Shown in pieces: positions 9,751 to 20,211 of a stretch of 64,000 nt of DNA. Every line of letters starts with the position of its first letter. Position 1 is the first letter of the stretch. A program made the position numbers and the translations under genes. The notes under the pieces were generated by a model. The model did no database searches, had not been told where the DNA came from, and saw nothing but the letters and a program-made list of their open reading frames with translations. Source of the DNA: Rutidosis leptorrhynchoides. Its lineage: Eukaryota; Streptophyta; Magnoliopsida; Asterales; Asteraceae. Where the stretch lies: positions 138,067,501 to 138,131,500 of the forward strand of contig NC_092343.1 of assembly GCF_046630445.1 (NCBI RefSeq), written 5' to 3'.

Positions 9751-12700
9751 CTAGTTACAGACCAGCGAATTCGCGGGTTTTAATTAAAAAGTCGTTAATA
9801 TATAACAACAAACAAAAAACTGTTTGTAGATTCAAATGTTGCATATGAAATAAAGTGAAAGGATGTAGACATAAAAACAAAATTTTCAAGTAACAAAAAG
9901 TAATTGTTCGGTCTTGAATAAAATTATCTGAAAGTATGAATATTAAACAATTGATGGAAAAGAATGTACTTAAACACAATCTTAGATGTAAATCAAGATT
10001 ATTATAAACTTAATAACGATCGACGGCTTAAATAAAAAATACTCACCCGCGAATCAAGATTATGCATGAATCATCTGTTCTTAAAACCCGCGAATTCGCG
10101 AGATTTTTTAAGGGTCAAATCAAATTTTGTTTGTCCTTGTTTGTCCTACAATAGTATTTTATACCGTATTTGTTAAGTTGAATTGAGTTTGCAATAATGT
10201 GTAACCCCTTTTGTCCATGAAATCAAGACCAAAAAAATATGAGAGCTTGATTGAGACACACACCACCTCCTTTCAGCTAGTATCCTTCACCTCCAGCAAC
10301 ATTGGCACCTGAAGATTTTAAAAGTAGATAATGATTTAGCCATAAATTTAGTTGAGCGTTGATGACACTTGGTTACATGAACATAGAAAACTTCATTAAA
10401 AGTGCTAAACAATGAAGTTTCGTAACCATGTCACACCTGCCTTAATCTTACATGGACATCTCATTAAATGAGGGTGACATATAAAACTATCAATTGGGGG
10501 TGTTCATCGATTCGAATTCGTTTTCTTTTCTTCGGTTTCAATGGACCTTAAAATTTAAGAGAAAATTGAAACCGAATTGAAATTACAAAACCTAAACCGA
10601 ACCAAAAACCGAACTTGAATTTGGTTTGGGTTAAAACTAGAAGACAAAAGAAATCATAACTAACCAAAATAATCATAGAAAATTAAATTTAAGCTCATAT
10701 AGCATCATAACTTAGCAACACAATACCTTTGTTGTGATTAACAATTCCAAGAGGTTCCACAAGCTCGACACGATTTCGTAATCTTGTTTGATCTCATCGC
10801 TTCCCAAGTCCGAACAACAACATTGTTTGACTAATGTTAACATTGATAATGTGCAAGGGCTAGAAGATAATCATTTAACCAACATGTACATACTGCTCAA
10901 TGAAAAGATGATCACTTTATCAGGTTCTGATCTAAATACATATTTGAAAGTATCAAAAAACACACCATGTCCCACCTCATCATTACTTATAGGAACTGAG
11001 TAACGCACGAGATTCACAATGCAAATATACATGAATCCTTGTCGAAACATATACAAATCACAAATTTGGCATTCGAAAATGCGGGTACATTATGAGGAGT
11101 TACCTGAAAATGTTTCGATGTTGCATCTCTTTATTTTACAAGTGTTTTTTCTGGTAGCATATTACTCCTATATTAATCGCAAAAATAATTATAATCTTAA
11201 AAGGACATTATGTAGTTCACAACATACCACAGAAACAATTGTATTATTCTTCAGATATTGTTCAAAACGACCTGCGAATTTTACCAAATACATGCCCATT
11301 TTCTTAAAAAGCACAATACTATTGAGCTTACATTATAATCTTATTGAAAATACTATTTAACCAGAGACGTGTTTCTTATCAAATAATGGAGCATATTAAA
11401 TGCGGTGATAAATGTTGTAATAAGTAAATACAATAATGTGGACACTTTTGCAAAAGAATGACTTGAAAACGGGTTAAAACGAACATGTGTTTTATAATGA
11501 CTTGAAAGACTAAAGCTTGCTAAAGGTATCTCGACCTACTTAAACAGCCAAAATTGGGAAACTAGAATGAAGTAAAATAAAAGCTTCCAACTGGGTCGAT
11601 AAACTTTAAAAGGAATTCAAGTCACACTGTGTACCCATTTAGTTAGGTATTAATAGCTAATGGCTTAAATTAAAAAATTTGAAATACTCAATTTAATATA
11701 AATGAAGAGAAACTGGTTATCAAAGGTTGAATACCTGCACAAAGTTACATCTTCCATAAACTATTTAAAGCCTTAATGGGAACATAGCAAAAGTGTAAGA
11801 AAAATACCTCCAGAGCCAAAAAGCGAAAAGTTTGCCAATGTGCTTCACTAACTGTGTATATCTACATCTCCAGCTGAGAGAATGTTATAAGAAAGACACC
11901 ACTTATTTTCTTTAAAACACGAAAATTGATTCTCATCAAACAAAATAGATAAACGTGTGACAACCAAAATGTTATTCCCTGCATTGCATTGCCCGTATTC
12001 CTCTTGACCCATTTGGTTCACCTAACAACATTAACATACAAAGCAATAAGCTTTATAATTAGTGAGTAAAACGAAAATGCTTAACCATATAAAATGTGAC
12101 ACATATGCCGGATTTATAAATACCAATTACTTGTAAGGTATAAATATCCTCTTTAACAATACGTCTTTGGTTATACTATAACAAAACAATTTTTGAAATT
12201 TTGGTAGTAAGGACCAGTCACCAAGCTTACAATTTGAATAAGTCATAATCTAAAGTATGGTCAAATCAAATGCCATCTCCTTAAGTGACGTACACCTAAA
12301 AATAGAAGACAAAATGTAAGTTACAGTTGACTTGCAAATAGCAAAATCGCCAACTATAAATAGTGCAACTATAATCAGCACACATGTATGACCACAACAT
12401 TACCGTGATCCCATTATGTATATATATTCATTAAAAGTTTAGCCTTCAATCCTCAATCATGAGTAAATCACTATTCACTATAAATTTAATAATAGCAAGA
12501 ATATTTTCATGTTAAATATATTTCGAATGCAGATTTATATTTATACGTGGATAGTAATGATAGAATAAATAAACTATGATACCTTGGTTCAAAAAACTGC
12601 GTTTTCTTTCCCGCGTTATACGTTTGTACTGTATCGATCAATAGGCATACAGAAGAAGTTGTTCATTGTTTACCCTACAAAATAAATGACATAGTTACTT

Positions 12701-14316
12701 CATATAAACATTAATAATTGAACCCTAGAAATTATAAAAATCAAACCTATTATTTGATTAGTTAGTTGACATCTTAAATTCGATGCTCTCAATCGTCGAT
12801 TTAGTAGTTTTTCTGGTTGCGAAACATGAAATACCATATTCTTCTCACTTCATATGGCCTAGGACTGATATGAACATCCCGTCAATTACAACAAACTATT
12901 GAATGGGAGGACGCAATAACAGTATGTTGACATAATTTTTCCATTTAAAGCCAATATTTCAATTTAATTTCAAGGAAAGCATATAATTTAGTTCTTTGAT
13001 ACTTGCTATAATACATCCAGAAACGCAAGTACATCTGAACTCACTAAAATTCATCATTATTTACGATTAATATTCAGAAAAATCATATCAAAACAGACTA
13101 TCTACAAATGACAGTTACCTATGGTTTGCAAACTTATCAACGACGGCATGAACAATGCGTTTACATCTGATTTGTTGTGTGCCAGATTCAAGACCTAAAC
13201 CAATATAAAAGATAAAAAAGGAATTGAAAATTTAAGTGTTTATGCAATATTGTTTTGTTAGTCATTAAATTGCCACATACCTGCATCACTGCATTTTATC
13301 CTGATTGTCCAAATAAGTTAGTGTTGTTAATGTAGCAACAATCCAAAAGAAACCTACAAAAAAAATTTAAACAATTATGTATATAGATCAATCATCAAAC
13401 AACTTAATACATAACCGAATTAATCAACAAAGCATAAGTTCTGAAATCAAATCACAACATCAAATTTATAAATTTATGATTAAAGAAAATCAACTAAGCA
13501 GATACACCTAAAAATAATCATCATATCAGTGAAATTCTAATTATATAATGAAAGTAATGAAATTTGAGACCAACCAAAAACGTAAAACCAAACCAACGAT
13601 GAAAATGTAAATACGAAAGATTTTGGCAACACGGCAGACGTAACTGTCATCAATAGTCGGTGTCTACAAAAGAGTTAAAAAATCGCGATTAACATCCATG
13701 GCACTTGTGTAAATCAAATCAAGAAAATATAATGACTATAAACAATTGAGTTTGCAAACTTACAATCTGATTACAGAACGTTGTTAGAAAAGATCAACAG
13801 CCTTATTAATCGGTTGAACGAATTCGGAGCCTTCCATGATAACTTTGAAAATCAACAGTTAAATCACTCATCGATGATGATGATTTCATTTATTTAGATG
13901 ATTGTTTGTTTTATATTTGACTGGGATTTGAGAAGATTTGGAAAAATCAGAGTTGATTAGAAATTGTGAAAAAATTGATTATATACAAACCGTTTGATTG
14001 ATTTTATTATTTGAAATAATAAGTATCTTTTGACTTAATTAACGTAATTTATGGATCACGAATATTGATTGGTTCCTAATTTCTTGCTAATTTTCAATTA
14101 ATTACGTATTTTAGGAACTAACAGTTAGCAAACGAATTTAAAACAAAAGGGGTATTGAAGTAATCTGCTTTTTAAATGAATTTTGTATTATGTAATAATC
14201 ATTTGATATAATGATCCAATGGTTGTAATTAATTGATTTGAAAAAATCAATGATCAAGATCTTTTTATTGAAATAAATATTACTTACTTTAGCTTTTCTT
14301 TTAATAAGAAGAGGGA
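9751..14316 (-). mobile_element. Non-autonomous Helitron, 4,566 bp
   Basis: Comparison with the intact right copia LTR shows exactly 4,566 extra bases and no target duplication. On the minus strand the insert starts TC (TCCCTCTTCTTATTAAAAG) and ends CTAG. It sits between A and T of the host, the Helitron rule. Near its 3' end is a GC-rich dyad, CCCGCGAATTCGCTGG, about 13 bases before CTAG. A second similar dyad, CCCGCGAATTCGCG, lies at ~10086-10100. I see no Rep/helicase ORF. The right half has several minus-strand segments with exon-like borders (for example 13127-13188, acceptor TTTAG and donor TAG|GTAACT; and a start codon near 13838 followed by a GTAAGT donor), which may be captured gene pieces I do not recognise. 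Confidence 0.85.
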
Positions 14317-14569
14317 TGTTAGTGGAACAAATCATGGATCCACTAATCATGATATTGGGGTTGGTGTGGTTCATTTGCTTTTCAATAAATTAATAGTAGT
14401 GGAGTAAAGTAGGTGTGGTTTTCTTTTACAATGTAACTCTATTTATATGTCATTTTCCAGCATGTTAATATATCCCAGAAAAAGCACATCTCTTAGTGCA
14501 AATCGTGTTTTCTTCTTAAAGCATTATATCTAAGTATTTTGCAGTGTTTGTTTAACTTGATTCAACATT

Positions 14570-14583
14570 TGGTATCAAGAGCC
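14570..14583 (+). other. Primer binding site of the copia element
   Basis: TGGTATCAAGAGCC starts two bases after the left LTR end (14567). It resembles the complement of the initiator Met-tRNA 3' end (TGGTATCAGAGC) with one inserted base, a common copia variant. Confidence 0.75.
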
Positions 14584-14597
14584 AGACCATAAACAAC

Positions 14598-15212
14598 ATG
14601 TCTGATCTACAAGTTGTTGGTGGTATTAAGAAGTTAAACAATCAAAACTACAATTCATGGTCAACTTGCATTATGTCATATATGCAGGGACAAGACTTGT
14701 GGGAGGTTGTCAATGGAAATGACATTCAACAACCTGCTGAAGAAGACAACAACGGAGTGCTAAGAAAATGGAGGGTGAAAGCTGGAAAGGCCATGTTTGT
14801 TTTAAAAACAACGGTCGAAGAAGATGTGTTAGAACACATAAGAGATGCATCAACACCAAAGGAAGCATGGGATACATTCACTAAGTTATTCTCAAAGAAG
14901 AATGACACCAGGCTTCAATTTTTGGAGAGTGAAATGTTATCAGTAACACAAAAAGAGATGACAATTGCGCAATATTTCTACAAGGTGAAATTAGTGTGTC
15001 GAGAAATCTCAGAATTGGATCCGGAGGCTCGATTAGGAGAAGCTAGGATGAAACGTATAATCATCCATGGCTTGAATTCTGAATTTCGAAGCTTCGTGGC
15101 TGCTGTACAAGGATGGCAAACACAACCATCACTAGTAGAGTTCGAAAACATATTAGCTGCCCAGGAAGCATTGACAAAGCATATGGGAGGCGTCTCATTA
15201 AAGAATGAATAA
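14598..15212 (+). CDS. Ty1/copia gag (UBN2 domain), 204 aa
   Basis: This is the capsid-like protein of the element. ATG lies 14 bases after the primer site. The sequence shows the copia gag pattern: KLNNQNYNSWSTCIMSYMQG near the N-terminus, a W..KAGKAMFVLKTTV segment, STPKEAWDTFTKLFSKKND in the middle, and LLxxE-type C-terminal helices. The frame ends with a stop at 15210-15212. The zinc-knuckle portion follows in the next stretch, which suggests that stop is a mutation. Confidence 0.8.
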   Translation: MSDLQVVGGIKKLNNQNYNSWSTCIMSYMQGQDLWEVVNGNDIQQPAEEDNNGVLRKWRVKAGKAMFVLKTTVEEDVLEHIRDASTPKEAWDTFTKLFSKKNDTRLQFLESEMLSVTQKEMTIAQYFYKVKLVCREISELDPEARLGEARMKRIIIHGLNSEFRSFVAAVQGWQTQPSLVEFENILAAQEALTKHMGGVSLKNE

Positions 15213-16003
15213 GAAGCCCTCTATGTCAATAAAGACATGTGGAATTCGAAGCAGCAGAATAGTGGTGGATCTAAGAAGACTGATGAAAAAGTGAAGCATC
15301 ATGATGGGAGTAAAATTACTCACTCAGAAGAGGGATCAAAGAATCGTTTCAATGGCAAAAAGTATAAACCAACTTGCTATAATTGTGGTAAGAAGGGTCA
15401 TTTTGCAAGGGTATCTATCACCCTTTGAGAAACTATGGAAAATAAAGCCTTCTGTTGGCTATTTTCGTGTTTTTGGATGTGTCTGTTATGTATTTGTTCC
15501 TGACCATTTACGCAACAAAATGGAGAAGAAAGCAATTCGATGTATTTTTGTAGGATATGAAGACAATCGAAAAGGGTGGAGATGTTGTGATCCAACTACT
15601 GGAAAGTGTCATACATCACGAAATGTGGTGTTTGATGAAGCTTCATCTTGGTGGTCATCTAATAATGAAGAGATACCACATACTGATGTAACTGATGAAG
15701 AACGAGCTGGTTCAAATATTCAACTTGTTTCAGAAGATTAACAAATTACTGATGATGGTCAAGAGACTGAAGTAAATGATTCATGGAGAACTGGTGTACA
15801 TCAACAATTTGAAGAACAAACAACACCAAGAAGATCAACAAGGAATCGAAAGCCAAACCCCAAATATGCAAATGCTGCAATTGTTACCGATGAAGTAATT
15901 GAACCAGAATCATTTGAAGAAGCATCTCAAAATTCCGAATGGGTTAAAGCCATGGGAGAGGAAATCGATGCTTTGAAGCAAAATCAAACTTGGAATCTCG
16001 TAC
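15213..16003 (+). pseudogene. Copia zinc knuckle joined to integrase C-terminus and RT linker (deletion junction)
   Basis: Basic linker sequence leads to CYNCGKKGHFAR, the start of a CCHC knuckle whose last cysteine is lost at ~15410. The sequence then jumps into the integrase C-terminal region (VFGCVCYVFVPDHLRNKM, then IRCIFVGYEDNRKGWR). The acidic linker (TPRRSTRNRKPNP) and the start of the reverse transcriptase domain (EWVKAMGEEIDALKQNQTW) follow. Protease and the integrase catalytic core are missing, so a deletion of about 1.5 kb is implied. A TAA at 15739-15741 also breaks the frame. At 16003 it is interrupted by the solo LTR and resumes at 18174. Confidence 0.75.
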
Positions 16004-16264
16004 TGTAACACCCCATTTTTCCGTGCTTACTTAAAGGTACAAACTTAATTATTAGCACGTTTATAACTTGTTCGTTTATGTGATTAAATGAGCCTAGTGT
16101 TAGTTTATGAGTATATGTGTGTTTATACATATGTATGTGTGTCGCATTGGTGTTGGGTCGTATGAGGCTTAAGGTCGAAGCTTAGACGAGCATAAGAAGA
16201 GTGAACGAGGTGTGTTAGTGGTTTGAGCCATCTTTTTTATGCTAACTTGTCGAAGGGATCAGGA

Positions 16265-16430
16265 TCAGGCCACTTCCGCGCCGCGACAAAGTGGTCCGCG
16301 CCGCGGCAAAGCAAACAATTCTGGATCAGAAGTTGGGTTAAGAAGGGTTCATTTTGCTTCGATATGTCGCGCCGCGACATTTGGGCCGCGCCGCGACATT
16401 TGGGCCGCGCCGCGGCAATTCTGCTGGACA
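16265..16430 (+). repeat. CG-rich CGCGCCGCG repeat cluster in the solo LTR
   Basis: Five near-identical CCGCGCCGCGRCA-type units occur in about 165 bp, paired as ..GACAAAG/..GGCAAAG and then ..GACATTTGGG twice and ..GGCAATTC. This stands out sharply in an AT-rich window. Similar GCGCGCCGC units occur in the LTR at 55961-56543. Confidence 0.8.
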
Positions 16431-17244
16431 GATTCGGGTTCTAGCTCAATTTAAGGGATTTTAAGGGGTAAAATGGTAAATTCATATGTGGATCTGATGG
16501 GAGCTTTAACTCTCAACCACATACTCATTTATTTCATTTTCATTTCCATTTTCTTTCCTATTTCTCTCCCAAAACACAAAACCCACCTAGCTTGATCTTG
16601 AGATTTGAAGTTGGAGATTTGTGAATCAAACCTAGGAGCGAGATTTAAAGTTGTTCCTTGTGTCTCTAGCTACGCGTTGATAGTCTCGGTAAGTTCTAAC
16701 TCTAAGTTTTGAGTTTTAATTGGTCAATGGCTAGGGTTTGGGTTACTAGAGATTTGTATGACCCATTTGAGGGTAAAATGGGTGAGTTTGGGCTATGTTG
16801 TTGTAATTAAACCCTAATAGCCATAACTTAGGGTTTTGACCTTGTGATTTGAGGTTGTAAGTGTCAATTGGTGTTGTTAGTCACTAATGCACTTTAAGAT
16901 TTATGAAAGAAGTGTAAATGGGTAAGTTTGACTTGAAAGTGAGTTAAAATGGGTCAAAATGTTCTAGTTGACCTAATGTGATGAAATGGGTATGGATTAC
17001 CCCAAGTTTTGTGTTAATTGAAGTTAATAGACTTTAATTCACTAGTCTTAGTAATCAAAGTCGAGTCTTGGCCATTTATGGGTGGTTGTGAGTAGTTGAG
17101 TCATTTAATGCAAATTGGGTCATTAAATGCTCAAGTGAGAGTATTGTGGTTAATCCCACTAGTTGTGAAATTAAATGTGCACTTAATGATTTAGGTACAT
17201 TGCGTTGAAGCTCGAACGTACTAGATCATCATCCTTTTGACAAG

Positions 17245-17837
17245 GTGAGTGGAATAATTATATGTGCATGTATATGATTTATTTGCTTGTGGGGTATGGG
17301 TTTAAGTTCGATGTTGACGATACCGTACCCTAGAGTATATTATGTTGTAGATGAGGGTTTAAAGTTCGTTGTTGATGATACCTCATACGTATGGAATTAA
17401 AGTTCGATGTTGACGATGCCATACGACTATTGTAGTGAATTGATGAGGGTTTAAAGTTCGATGTTGACGATACCTCATATGTGGGTTTAAAGTTCGGTGT
17501 TGACGATACCACATTAATGTAGGCGAATGGGGTTTAAGTTCGATGTTGACGATGCCATTCGTTGGGCTAGCCTTGAGATCTCGAGCACTTTGGATGTTGT
17601 GAACATCATCGTTATACTTGTATTTTAGCATGATGTGTCGTTGTGTTATATACTATCGTTATACTAGTCTTGTTATCGTGGTGCTTAGCGTTATACATGT
17701 GAAAGGTATGCTAATTATGTAACTAGTATGTATGCGGATTTGGTAATTGTTTGCATGTAAGTAGGTTATATATATATATGTATAATTGTTGCACTCACTA
17801 AGCCTTGCTTACCCTCTCGTTGTTTACCATTTTATAG
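17245..17837 (+). other. Putative intron within the LTR transcript
   Basis: A strong donor CAAG|GTGAGT (17244/17245) is followed after 593 bp by a pyrimidine-rich stretch and acceptor TTTTATAG|G (17837). This is an inference from splice-like sites only. The six-hairpin array would lie inside it. Confidence 0.35.
17292..17561 (+). repeat. Array of six hairpins with a conserved loop and covarying stems
   Basis: Six copies of a 23-24 base loop with core AAGTTCGATGTTGACGAT (small variations) are each enclosed by a different perfectly or near-perfectly complementary stem. Stems: 17292-17299 GGGTATGG with 17323-17330 CCGTACCC (one G-T wobble); 17351-17356 ATGAGG with 17381-17386 CCTCAT; 17388-17394 CGTATGG with 17419-17425 CCATACG; 17443-17448 ATGAGG with 17473-17478 CCTCAT; 17479-17484 ATGTGG with 17509-17514 CCACAT; 17524-17530 CGAATGG with 17555-17561 CCATTCG. 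Every stem closes on GG/CC. Stem sequence changes while pairing is kept. No known RNA or protein-binding family is recognised. Confidence 0.9.
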
Positions 17838-18173
17838 GTTCCGGCTTGGACAAGGGTAAGGGCATACGTTTGGACTAGTGGTCTCCCGCTTATGTTGTCG
17901 GGGGGTGCTTTTGGTGTTAGCTTTTGAAGTTGGCTTAACGTTTTGGGTAGTTTAGCCCCAAACCATACTCGAGGGTCGTTTGGATTATAAACTATCTTTG
18001 TAGTGAGTCAAACTTGTATTAAACTTAATTAATGGCCTTCGTGCCTTTTGTAAATATTTAAATCGTTGTACGTTTAAATGGAACTCGTGGAATGGTTTAC
18101 ATATTTGATTGGCGCATAAATGTGTATTATAAAAAAAAAATTTATCGTATGGAATACGGGTTGGGTTATTTCA

Positions 18174-19548
18174 CGTACCTAAGCCAAGTGACGTGAAACC
18201 CATTTCATGTAAATGGGTATACAAGGTTAAAAGACGTACTGATGGTTCAATAGAATGGTACAAGGCACGGTTGGTAGCTCGTGGTTTCTCACAACAATAC
18301 GGGCTAGATTATGATGAGACGTTCAGCCCCGTTTCAAAGTTAACCACTGTACGTGTTCTACTCGCACTAGCAGCAAACAAGGAGTGGAACTTGTGGCAAA
18401 TGGATGTGAAGAATGCATTTTTGCATGGCGAGTTAGATCGGGAAATTTACATGAATCAATCGATGGGCTTTCAAGATCCACAACATCCAGAGTATGTGTG
18501 TAAGCTTCGAAAGGCACTCTACGGACTTAAACAAGCACCGAGAGCGTGGTATGGAAAAATCTCTGAATTTCTTACACATAATGGTTATATTACAACAGCG
18601 GCCGACTCTAGTTTATTTGTTAAAGCATTTGAAAATAAACTGGCCGTAGTACTTGTATATGTAGACGATTTGATTATCACAGGTGACTGTAAGGAAGAAA
18701 TCCTCCGTATTAAGGAAAATTTGAGCATTCATTTTCAAATGAAGGATCTTGGACAGTTAAAGCATTTTCTCGGGTTGGAGCTTGATTATACTAGTGATGG
18801 AATAACTCTCCATCAAACTAAATACTCCACTGATATGTTAAAGAAGTTTGGAATGGTTGACTGCAAGCCCATCTCAACACCTTTGGAATCAAATTTCAAG
18901 ATTTGTGCTCATCAAGGAAAGGATCTTGAAGATGCTACAATGTATCGACAGTTAGTAGGTAGCTTAATTTACCTAACTCTAACCCGACTCGACATTTCTT
19001 TTGCTGTTAGTGTGATGAGTCGCTATATGCAAAATCCCAAGAAGCCTCACTTAGAAGCTGTTTGTCGCATTCTAAGGTATGTAAAAGGTACACATGGTCA
19101 AGGTGTTACATTCAAGAAAGGCGAAGAGTACAATCTGGTTGGGTATTGTGACGCAGATTATGCTGGAGATCATGATACACGAAGGTCTACTACTGGATAT
19201 GTATTTATGCTTGGGTCAGGGGCAGTTTCATGGTGTAGCAAACGACAACCAACAGTGTCTTTATCAACAACAGAGGCGGAATATAGAGCAGCTGCAATGG
19301 CAGCCCAGGAGTGCACATGGTTGTCACAGTTGCTTTCTGAATTACATCAAGAAATGTCAGAGGGAGTTATGTTATACTGTGATAACATGTCCTCAATTCG
19401 CCTTGCTGAAAATCCTATATTTCATGCAAGGACGAAACATGTTGAAGTGCATTATCACTTCATACGTGAAAAGGTTTTGAACGAGGAGATTCGATTGGAA
19501 CATATTGGTACGAATGATCAGATAGCCATATGTTCACAAAAAGTTTAG
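18174..19548 (+). pseudogene. Ty1/copia reverse transcriptase and RNase H
   Basis: An open frame of 451 codons from 18193, preceded by the same frame back to the solo-LTR junction. Order: RT start ([20 protein letters not shown], then [10 protein letters not shown]), the palm motif [13 protein letters not shown], the catalytic YVDDLIITG at about residues 155-163, and the copia [17 protein letters not shown] segment. RNase H follows, with [26 protein letters not shown] and the HIGTNDQIA tail. The C-terminus is shifted after GTNDQIA, where the expected ADIFTK-type ending is lost; sequence equivalent to the normal end (GELGMRSVDVEG) is readable in another frame before the polypurine tract. Conserved catalytic aspartates remain. 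Confidence 0.85.
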
Positions 19549-19613
19549 CCAGGAATAAATTTGAATACTTTCGTGGCGAACTAGGAATGAGGAGCGTTGA
19601 TGTTGAAGGGGAG

Positions 19614-19960
19614 TGTTAAACATAACAACATCAACTCATCATGATCATTATCAATTGTCTAAGTCATGATTAGCTATCTGTTTATTGCTTTTACTTTTTA
19701 ATAAGTTAATGTTAGTGGAACAAATCATGGATCCACTAATCATGATATTGGTGTTGGTGTGGTTCATTTGCTTTTCAATAAGTTAATAGTAGTGGAGTAA
19801 AGTAGGTGTGGTTTTCTTTTACGATGTAACTCTATTTATATGTCATTTTTCAGCATGTTAATATATCCCAGAAAAAGCACATCTCTTAGTGCAAATCGTG
19901 TCTTCTTCTTAAAGCATTATATCTAAGTATTTTGCAGTGTTTGTTTAACTTGATTCAACA
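19614..19960 (+). repeat. Right LTR of the copia element
   Basis: 347 bp, TGTTAAAC...TTCAACA. It is uninterrupted, and it is the reference that exposes the Helitron insert in the left LTR. Confidence 0.9.
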
Positions 19961-19965
19961 GATGA

Positions 19966-20211
19966 TTGTTGGGTGAGGAGTTGATTCTGGATCTGAGATT
20001 AGTGATTTCTGTTTTTGATTATTTGTAGCAATCAATTTCTCAAGTAATTCTTTAATCGATTGAACAGAGGAGGTGAGGTCATCTACCTTGGATGTTAACT
20101 GAATGAGTTGTTCTTCATGAGAATCAATTTTTGCTTGTAAGCGAGTGGTAATAGGTTGCTGATCTTGTTCACCATGATGAAGATGAGTGGGTTAGGGCAA
20201 TGGAACCAAAT
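19966..20211 (-). pseudogene. Gypsy gag N-terminus and leader
   Basis: The minus strand from ~20155 reads a gag N-terminal segment (ITTRLQAKIDSHEEQLIQLT, then SIKELLEKLIATNNQK), coiled-coil-like in spacing. It continues across the copia insertion into 9649. The 14 bases next to the LTR (TTGGTTCCATTGCC on the minus strand) should hold the primer site, but I do not recognise the tRNA. Confidence 0.55.

Larger units (their letters stand above)
16004..18173 (+). repeat. Solo LTR (2,170 bp), gypsy-type, with structured repeats
   Basis: It starts TGTAACACCCC, ends GGGTTATTTCA, and is flanked by perfect 5-bp copies of cgtac (15999-16003 and 18174-18178). Its removal restores the copia reading frame. 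No internal region remains, so it is the product of LTR-LTR recombination. The plus orientation is suggested by its TGTAACACCC start, shared with the LTR at 55961 whose primer site lies to its right. Inside: a CG-rich repeat cluster (16265-16430), a pyrimidine-rich leader-like stretch (16515-16590), donor-like TCG|GTAAGT (16688/16689), a putative intron (17245-17837) and a six-hairpin array (17292-17561). Confidence 0.9.
9655..19960 (+). mobile_element. Ty1/copia element with internal deletion, host to a Helitron and a solo LTR
   Basis: The LTRs are 347 bp each: left 9655-9750 plus 14317-14567 (split by a Helitron), right 19614-19960. Target duplication gatga lies at 9650-9654 and 19961-19965. 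Primer site TGGTATCAAGAGCC is at 14570-14583 and a polypurine tract (TGAAGGGGAG) ends at 19613. I count about five substitutions between the LTRs (~1.4%), an insertion age of roughly half a million years at commonly used plant rates. Gag is open. The protease and most of the integrase are deleted. Reverse transcriptase and RNase H are open but shifted near the end. It is non-autonomous. Confidence 0.9.

Noticed and set aside
10495-10640. Possible hAT-type MITE with AACCGAA-rich body
   Set aside because: Could not find matching terminal inverted repeats or an 8-bp target duplication.
16223-16454. Plus-strand Arg/Ala-rich frames
   Set aside because: Translation of the CG-rich repeat in the solo LTR, no start context or continuation.
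17292-17561. CRISPR-like array interpretation
   Set aside because: Repeat units are separated by irregular spacing and the variable parts are paired stems, not spacers; the window is eukaryotic.
17330-17631. Minus-strand frames with repeated HRQHRTLNPH-like units
   Set aside because: Antisense reading of the hairpin array; unit spacing is irregular and frames are broken, so structure rather than protein explains the repeat.
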